A stretch of DNA of 11,573 bases from Spartobacteria bacterium (GTDB lineage Bacteria; Verrucomicrobiota; Verrucomicrobiia; Chthoniobacterales; UBA6821), in assembly GCA_947466005.1 (NCBI GenBank), contig CANIBV010000044.1:1-11573 (forward strand), given 5' to 3'. The notes below the pieces were generated by a model. That model ran no database searches. It was not told where the DNA came from and saw only the letters and a program-made list of their open reading frames with translations. Position 1 is the stretch's first letter. Each line of letters begins with the position of its first letter. Both the position numbers and the translations under genes were made by a program. Of this stretch, positions 6,786-11,573 are shown piece by piece.

Positions 6786-8925
6786 GCCTCACCGGGTCGG
6801 GAGTACCTGCGGCATCAGCCTCCTCTTCCTCAGCGTCTGGATCCTTGGCCAGCTTCTCTTTGGCTGGCTTCTTTTTCACGGTGACTTTGGGAAGAATCTT
6901 TTGATCGAGCGTGTCCAGCGTCACCTCATAGGCAATCGGCTCTGGAACAGGGTTCAATTTCCTCATGGCCTTCCGCTCTTCCTTGCGGCTCTTATCAAGT
7001 GCGAGCTCACCCTTGCGGACAGCTTGATTGAGGGAAAGTTGATTGAGATCGAGGCGCTCGCGGAACCGCTTCATGTCCGCATTGATATAGCCGAACTCGG
7101 GATCCTTGGAGACACGCTCTTCGGAACGATGCTTCAGGGTATCGATGAACGGGGATGTGTAGCTGAACTTCTTCACCGCCTGAGGATCGACCTCATCGTA
7201 GGCGAGCGGGTTGGGGAGAGCGCTCTCCCCGATCTCGGAAGTGTCCGTGGGGGATGGAATAACGATGTCCGAGAGCACTCCCCGATGTTGGGTGGAGCCA
7301 CCGGAAACACGGTAAAACTTCTGGATCGTCAGCTTCAGCGATCCCGCCTTGGAACCCTGTTCATGGAAGAGCGGCATGAACTTGCCGACATCCAGCAGAG
7401 TCTGGACTGTCCCCTTGCCGAAGCTCCGCTCATCACCCACGACCACGGCACGACCATAATCCTGAAGTGCGGCGGCAAAGATCTCGCTGGCAGAAGCGCT
7501 GAGCCTGTTGATCAAAACCACGATGGGCCCCGTGTAAAACGGGGTGCTTTCAGAGTCCTTGGCGACAGAGACCTTGCCGTTGGAGTCCTTGGCCTGAACA
7601 ACCGGTCCGGGACCGACGAAGAGCCCCGTGAGATTGATGGCTTCCTCCAGCGAGCCACCCCCGTCCCGGCGAAGATCAATGACCAGTCCCTCGATTCCCT
7701 CTTTTTTCATCCGCTCGACGATGCGACGCACATCCTTAGTTGTGCTCTTGGCATCGGCCTCTCCGTGGCGATCCATCTCCGCGTAGAAGGAAGGTACCGT
7801 GAGCCAGCCAAGTTTCACTCTCTTCTCCTCGGCATTCTTGGAGTCGATCACCTCCCCTTTGGCCTCGGACTCCTTGAGCTTCACCTCTTCACGGGTGATT
7901 TCGATGACGATTCTCTTGGAAGGGTCGGTTGCGTTGGCGGGGATCACCTGAAGACGCACCTGACTTCCCTTGGAACCGCGGATTTTCTCCACCACCTTGT
8001 CAAGCTTCATGTCGACCACATCATCAAAGGGCTGCTTCCCTTGGGCCACGGCGGCGATTCTGTCGTTAGCCTTGAGTCGCCCATCCTTGTCAGCGGGTCC
8101 ACCTGGAACGACTTCCATGATCTTGGCGTAACCGTCGTCCGTTCTAAGGACCGCTCCGATCCCGACGAGTGAGAGCCTCATCTGAATGTTGAAATTCTCC
8201 ATGTCCGAGGGGCTCATGTACTCGGAATGCGGATCGTAGCTCTGGGAGAGGGCGACCAGGAAGGTCTTGATCACATCTTCATCGCTCTGCTCGTTGACGC
8301 TCTTGCGGAACTGCTCGTAACGCTTGGTCACCACCTTCTCGGGGGGATTCAGGGGGTGCTCGTTGAGACTTTCCTGGAGAAGCTCCGCCTCGATACGATC
8401 AGCCCAGAGCTTGTCGGCCTCGTCGAGATCCGAAGGCCACGGGGCTTTCTTTCGATCGATCTGCACCGTCTTGTCACTTGAAAAATCATGAGTGGCCGCT
8501 GCCGTCGACTTGTTCTTGGCCACCCGCTCTTCAACACGCTGACGGAATCGGGTGAATATCTCGCGCGGAGCCGTGAGGTCACCATGCGGGATGTCGGCGG
8601 CAAGCGTCGGGGAAAAGCGCCCCATGAACTCATCCACATCACCCTTGGTGAAGTAGAGGTGGGTGTAGTCCAGCATCTGAAAGTAGTTCTTCAGCACCCG
8701 CTCAGACATCGTCTGTGAGGGTTCCGACTCCAGACGGGGCGGATTTTTTTCGGAAAGTGACAGCGGGTGAAGGTAATGCCCCTGCTCCAGCATCCTGGCC
8801 ACGGTAGCCGCAACGGGCGCCATGTCGGTCGAGGCCGAGTTCGTGGTATCGGAAGCCGGTGATGCGCCGACGCATACCCAGCAAATCAAGGGAGCTGCCA
8901 AGATTTTCAAAAGGGATCGAATCAT
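6706..8925 (-). CDS. prc: Carboxy-terminal processing protease (Prc/Tsp, S41A)
   Basis: This periplasmic serine protease cleaves proteins from their C-terminal tails and is involved in envelope protein quality control and processing. It has 739 residues, the length of the long Prc/Tsp type rather than short CtpA. In order: a signal peptide (SLLKILAAPLICWVCVGASPAS, 4-25); the Tsp N-terminal helical domain with LDYTHLYFTKGDVDEF (85-100); SYDPHSEYMSP (229-239); a PDZ domain (about 245-330) with SLVGIGAVL and VPGGPADKDGRLKANDRI; and the S41 domain with GLVIDLRRDGGGSLEEA (413-429). The catalytic dyad is Ser478 in LSASASEIFAAA and Lys504 in SFGKGTVQ. The C-terminal DUF3340-like region ends in DPVRHEAINIL. 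Between them a Lys-rich then Glu-rich low-complexity insert (about 682-705) is unusual. It starts at ATG 8923-8925, divergent from the MBL hydrolase, and is the first gene of the leftward operon. Confidence 0.96.
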   Translation of the reverse strand: MIRSLLKILAAPLICWVCVGASPASDTTNSASTDMAPVAATVARMLEQGHYLHPLSLSEKNPPRLESEPSQTMSERVLKNYFQMLDYTHLYFTKGDVDEFMGRFSPTLAADIPHGDLTAPREIFTRFRQRVEERVAKNKSTAAATHDFSSDKTVQIDRKKAPWPSDLDEADKLWADRIEAELLQESLNEHPLNPPEKVVTKRYEQFRKSVNEQSDEDVIKTFLVALSQSYDPHSEYMSPSDMENFNIQMRLSLVGIGAVLRTDDGYAKIMEVVPGGPADKDGRLKANDRIAAVAQGKQPFDDVVDMKLDKVVEKIRGSKGSQVRLQVIPANATDPSKRIVIEITREEVKLKESEAKGEVIDSKNAEEKRVKLGWLTVPSFYAEMDRHGEADAKSTTKDVRRIVERMKKEGIEGLVIDLRRDGGGSLEEAINLTGLFVGPGPVVQAKDSNGKVSVAKDSESTPFYTGPIVVLINRLSASASEIFAAALQDYGRAVVVGDERSFGKGTVQTLLDVGKFMPLFHEQGSKAGSLKLTIQKFYRVSGGSTQHRGVLSDIVIPSPTDTSEIGESALPNPLAYDEVDPQAVKKFSYTSPFIDTLKHRSEERVSKDPEFGYINADMKRFRERLDLNQLSLNQAVRKGELALDKSRKEERKAMRKLNPVPEPIAYEVTLDTLDQKILPKVTVKKKPAKEKLAKDPDAEEEEADAAGTPDPVRHEAINILQDLTTEFNSLRTAKTTPST

Positions 8926-8972
8926 ATAAGAGAACCGTTGCAGAGAGATGAGGGAAAAGCAAACATGATGAA
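8926..8972. promoter_or_regulatory. Divergent intergenic region, protease / MBL hydrolase
   Basis: The 47 bases between two oppositely oriented start codons should hold promoter elements for both directions, unless these extend into the genes. I see no convincing -35/-10 pair. On the plus strand GAGGGA (8950-8955) could act as a ribosome site, and the mini-frame ATGATGAAATGA (8965-8976) overlaps the hydrolase start codon. That may be chance. Confidence 0.4.
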
Positions 8973-9605
8973 ATGAGTATGAATCAGACAGCGGAACCCC
9001 CTGAAATGTTCACGGGAGGGGCGCTTGAGACGAACTCCTACCTGATCAGCACCCCGGAGGGGAATATCCTGATCGATGCACCGGAAGGTTCAGCCGAGGC
9101 ATTCCGCAACCACCAGATCGATCTGCTCCTTCTGACCCACGGTCACTTTGACCATGTCTGGGATGCAGCCGAGGTCGTCGCTCAGCACGGGTGCAAGGCA
9201 GCCATGCACCCCGTCACGGAGGAGATGCTGGCGGATAAGAATCTCCTGCGCCGCTTCGGGATCGACCTCGAAGTCCGGCCGCTGAAGGCCGACATCCTCC
9301 TGAGGGAAGGCAAGAAACAGCCCTTACTAGGCCGTCATTTCGACATCCATGAGGTCCCCGGACACTGCCCCGGCAGCCTCTGTATTCATGATCCCTCAGC
9401 AGGGCACCTCTTCGGCGGCGATGTGCTCTTTGCGAGTGGGGTCGGCCGTTGGGATCTCCCAGGCGGGGACAAGGACCTTCTTCTCAAGGGCATTCAGACC
9501 AAATTGCTTCCCCTCCCCGACTCCACGCTGGTCTTTCCGGGGCATGGCTCTCACACCACGATCGGGGTGGAAAAAACTACCAACCCTTATCTCCAGGATC
9601 ATTAG
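8973..9605 (+). CDS. MBL-fold metallo-hydrolase, glyoxalase II-like
   Basis: This is a 210-residue cytoplasmic metallo-beta-lactamase-fold hydrolase with a two-zinc site. Metal ligands are visible: THGHFDH (55-61, giving His56, His58, Asp60, His61), His131 in VPGHCPGSLC, Asp150 in FGGDVLF and His191 in FPGHGSHTT. The order, length and the GxGRxDLPGGD segment (156-166) match the small hydroxyacylglutathione-hydrolase-like subgroup, which often acts on thioesters. The exact substrate cannot be told. It lacks the extra C-terminal helical domain of classical glyoxalase II. The start is ATG 8973; an in-frame ATG at 8979 is an equally possible start that would remove two residues. It is read away from the protease and is followed after 86 bases by gspF, possibly by read-through since no terminator is evident. 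Confidence 0.92.
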   Translation: MSMNQTAEPPEMFTGGALETNSYLISTPEGNILIDAPEGSAEAFRNHQIDLLLLTHGHFDHVWDAAEVVAQHGCKAAMHPVTEEMLADKNLLRRFGIDLEVRPLKADILLREGKKQPLLGRHFDIHEVPGHCPGSLCIHDPSAGHLFGGDVLFASGVGRWDLPGGDKDLLLKGIQTKLLPLPDSTLVFPGHGSHTTIGVEKTTNPYLQDH

Positions 9606-9691
9606 GCAGAGGTAAGTGAAAGCGTCTGGGGGGTAAAAAATCACCCCGCTCAGGCTCGACACCACTCTTCTCAATCAAGTAGTTAAAAGGT

Positions 9692-10969
9692 ATGCCCTCC
9701 TTTACATATGTAGCACTTGATGCCCAAGGGCAGCAGGTCAGTGATTCCATTGAAGCAGTCAGCCAAGCGGAGGCTGTCAATGCACTACGAAAGAAGGGCC
9801 TCTTCCCCACAAGCGTCAAGGAGCAGACCCACAGCGGCGGCACTGCAGGGAAGGCCAAAAAGACTGCAACCAAGGCTGGTGGCTCGAAGGAGCTCAAACT
9901 GAACATTCCATTCCTGGAAAAGAAGACCATCAAGGGCAAGACCCTCATGGTCTTCACACGCCAGTTGGCCACGCTGATCGACGCGGGCCTTCCCCTCCTC
10001 CGCGGACTCACCGTCCTTGGCAAACAGGAACCCGATCCGGTCCTGAAAAAAACCATCACCCAACTTGCCGAGGCAGTGCAGGGTGGCGGGACCTTCAGCG
10101 ACGGTCTTGCCGGGCACCCCAGGATCTTCAACAAGCTCTATGTGAACATGGTGAAGGCGGGTGAGTTGGGCGGTGTGCTTGAGGTCGTGCTCAACCGTTT
10201 GGCCGAGTTCCAGGAAAAGGCCCAGAAGGTGAAGGGTAAGGTGAAGTCAGCCATGATGTATCCCGCCATCGTCATGGTGATCGCAGTGATCATCATGGGC
10301 TTCCTGCTTGTTTTCATCGTTCCGAAGTTTGAGCAGATTTTCGCCGACATGCTCGGAGGCAAGCCGCTCCCTCTTCTCACACAGATCGTTGTGGGAGCAA
10401 GCCGCGGCATCCAACACAACATCGTCTGGCTGGTCCTTGGCGTCGTGGGGGTAGTCGTGGGGATGAAATATCTGGTCTCCACCCCCAAGGGCGCAATCCT
10501 CTTTGACCAGTTCATGCTCAAGGCGCCGCTCTTCGGTGACCTCACCCGCAAGAATGGCATCTCCCGGTTCACCCGCACACTCGGCACCTTGGTGACCAGC
10601 GGCGTTCCTATTCTTCAGGCTCTCAACATCACCAAGGAGACGGCTGGAAACGCCGTCATCTCCACCGCCATTGCCAAGATCCATGACGCCGTGAAGGAGG
10701 GGGAGTCCATCGTTAACCCCATGGAGGCCAGCGGGGTCTTCCCGGCCATGGTCATCAGCATGGTGGACGTGGGTGAGGAGACCGGCCAACTCCCGGAGAT
10801 GCTTCTCAAGGTCGCCGATCTTTACGACGACGAGGTCGATAACGCCGTCGCCGGACTCACCTCGCTGATGGAGCCGATCATGATCGTCTTCCTTGCCGTG
10901 GTCGTGGGATCGATCGTCATCGCCCTCTTCCTGCCCCTCATCGGCATCATCAGCGGCATGCAGCAGTAA
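9692..10969 (+). CDS. gspF: GspF/PilC inner-membrane platform protein
   Basis: This is the inner-membrane platform protein of a type II secretion system or type IV pilus, which couples the assembly ATPase to pseudopilin polymerisation. The 425-residue product has the family length. It opens with the typical PSFTYVALDAQGQ (2-13) and a GLFPTSV motif, followed by a Gly/Lys/Thr-rich linker (about 46-70). The first T2SF domain (about 85-208) has FTRQLATLIDAGLPLLRGL and ends in a membrane segment (about 190-212). A second hydrophobic segment lies at 243-259. The second T2SF domain (about 288-415) has FTRTLGTLVTSGVPILQAL, VDVGEETGQLPEML and a last membrane segment (393-418). The start is ATG 9692, with an AAAAGG just ahead that is too close for a normal ribosome site. 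gspG follows after 18 bases. No GspE/PilB ATPase gene is in the window. Confidence 0.95.
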   Translation: MPSFTYVALDAQGQQVSDSIEAVSQAEAVNALRKKGLFPTSVKEQTHSGGTAGKAKKTATKAGGSKELKLNIPFLEKKTIKGKTLMVFTRQLATLIDAGLPLLRGLTVLGKQEPDPVLKKTITQLAEAVQGGGTFSDGLAGHPRIFNKLYVNMVKAGELGGVLEVVLNRLAEFQEKAQKVKGKVKSAMMYPAIVMVIAVIIMGFLLVFIVPKFEQIFADMLGGKPLPLLTQIVVGASRGIQHNIVWLVLGVVGVVVGMKYLVSTPKGAILFDQFMLKAPLFGDLTRKNGISRFTRTLGTLVTSGVPILQALNITKETAGNAVISTAIAKIHDAVKEGESIVNPMEASGVFPAMVISMVDVGEETGQLPEMLLKVADLYDDEVDNAVAGLTSLMEPIMIVFLAVVVGSIVIALFLPLIGIISGMQQ

Positions 10970-10987
10970 CTTCTAACAACTTTTACA

Positions 10988-11416
10988 ATGAAAAAGACTC
11001 CCCGCGACGGGTTCACCCTCATTGAGCTAATGATTGTTATTGCCATCATTGCCATCCTTGCCAGCCTGGTCCTCTCAACTGCTGGCTACGTGCAGAAGAA
11101 AGCGGCCCGTTCCCGGGCCGAGGCGGAGATTGCTGCTGTCGGAGCGGCGCTCGAGAGCTACAAGGCGGACAACGGGGATTATCCAAGCGGTTCAGCATCA
11201 CTTGTGCTTGTAACCAGCCTTATGCCCAGCAGCGGCAAGGTCTACTTTGAATTCAAATCCAAATCGACCAACTCCTCAGGTTGGTTGGATCCTTTCGGCT
11301 CCACCTACTCCTACATCTACACGAACGGATCTCCGAATAACGGCACCAATAATTACGACCTCTGGTCAACTGCTGGGGGATCAGCAATCACCAATGCCTG
11401 GATCAAGAACTGGTAA
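10988..11416 (+). CDS. gspG: Type II secretion GspG-like pseudopilin
   Basis: This major-pseudopilin-like protein would be processed by prepilin peptidase and assembled through the neighbouring GspF. The 142-residue precursor has a short basic leader MKKTPRDG, with cleavage expected after Gly8 and methylation at Phe9. It continues FTLIELMIVIAIIAILAS, including the conserved Glu at position 5 of the mature chain, and the hydrophobic helix extends to about residue 30. YKADNGDYPSG (58-68) and LDPFGSTYSYIY (99-110) match GspG. The chain ends NNYDLWSTAGGSAITNAWIKNW, like the GspG C-terminus, but without the acidic residues that normally bind calcium there. The middle and end are rich in Ser, Asn and Gly. 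The start is ATG 10988, 18 bases after gspF, with only AT-rich sequence ahead. It could be a paralogous minor pseudopilin rather than the main fibre subunit. Confidence 0.9.
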   Translation: MKKTPRDGFTLIELMIVIAIIAILASLVLSTAGYVQKKAARSRAEAEIAAVGAALESYKADNGDYPSGSASLVLVTSLMPSSGKVYFEFKSKSTNSSGWLDPFGSTYSYIYTNGSPNNGTNNYDLWSTAGGSAITNAWIKNW

Positions 11417-11573
11417 TCATCCTGTGCAGCGGGATGGAGTATGAAGGTCAAAGGTGTGAAAGCAACAAGGGCCCCTCGCTGTTTGGAGTGGGTGAAGTTG
11501 AGCAACAGGTAAAAATCTGGAACTCAAGAATTGCTTGCCTGGCCGTTGCTTCGCATCCGTTGCATCAGGAAAA
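11417..11573 (+). other. Right-edge region with an open but unassigned frame
   Basis: One frame from ATG 11434, preceded by GGG, stays open to the window end (46 codons, beginning MEYEGQRCESN). It shows no signal peptide, prepilin leader or known motif. A second ATG at 11441 gives only 23 codons. No terminator with a T-run is visible after gspG. The region may be a leader of the next gene or non-coding. Confidence 0.2.

Noticed and set aside
6697..8172. 491-residue open frame on the plus strand opposite the protease
   Set aside because: It lies opposite the Prc coding region, which has an intact catalytic dyad and domain order. The translation has no coherent motif.
9621..9650. Inverted repeat GGGGT-N8-ACCCC between the hydrolase and gspF as a terminator
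   Set aside because: The stem is only five base pairs and no T-run follows on either strand; too weak to call.
9640..9690. tRNA-like T-arm sequence (GGCTCGACACC) before gspF
   Set aside because: No matching acceptor stem, anticodon arm or D-arm could be placed around it.
9577..10134. 185-residue minus-strand frame across the MBL-gspF gap
   Set aside because: Almost all of it is antisense to gspF, and the part in the gap shows no start, ribosome site or motif.
10247..10789. 180-residue minus-strand frame rich in His and Asp
   Set aside because: The His/Asp-rich look comes from reading the complement of ATC/ATG-rich hydrophobic codons of gspF, not from a metal-binding protein.
1..11573. Defence island, prophage, toxin-antitoxin or biosynthetic cluster
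   Set aside because: No integrase, transposase, nuclease, methyltransferase, toxin-like pair or synthase is seen; the recognised genes are metabolic, envelope and secretion genes.

Overview
The window is a bacterial chromosome segment of moderately high GC with closely packed genes and no mobile element, CRISPR array, rRNA or tRNA that I can recognise. The gene content suggests a Gram-negative bacterium of the PVC group, most likely Verrucomicrobiota. That content is a periplasmic Prc-type protease, a GspF with a Lys/Thr/Gly-rich linker followed directly by a GspG-type pseudopilin, and a UPF0718 permease paired with a TIGR03943 partner. Most starts lack a clear Shine-Dalgarno sequence, and three are GTG. 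The phylum is inferred from gene style, not from a marker gene.

Left part, minus strand (2196 down to 1): a three-gene unit. It holds a UPF0718 multi-pass permease, a TIGR03943 partner with a strongly His-rich loop, and the N-terminal part of a secreted AttH/CrtC lipocalin-like protein that runs off the window. It looks like a membrane/envelope system, possibly handling a metal. A 28-bp heptamer repeat and a GTTC-N4-GAAC inverted repeat lie in its upstream region.

Middle part, minus strand: transketolase (4323 to 2350) is a single-gene unit with its own candidate promoter and a strong intrinsic terminator. Upstream of it, 8925 to 4431, is a probable operon. It encodes a Prc/Tsp carboxy-terminal processing protease, a doubtful 80-residue ORF, a Pro-rich tail-anchored membrane protein, thioredoxin and agmatine deiminase, and it ends at an intrinsic terminator around 4391-4423.

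Right part, plus strand: from a 47-bp divergent intergenic region, an MBL-fold hydrolase (glyoxalase-II-like) is read rightward. It is followed by GspF/PilC, the inner-membrane platform of a type II secretion or type IV pilus machine, and by a short GspG-type pseudopilin. The last ~157 bases hold no gene I can name.

Most of the window is ordinary housekeeping and envelope biology. The parts most worth a second look are the His-rich permease pair with its lipocalin neighbour, the Pro-rich tail-anchored protein beside the protease, the pseudopilin lacking the usual acidic C-terminal loop, and the short repeats upstream of the permease.
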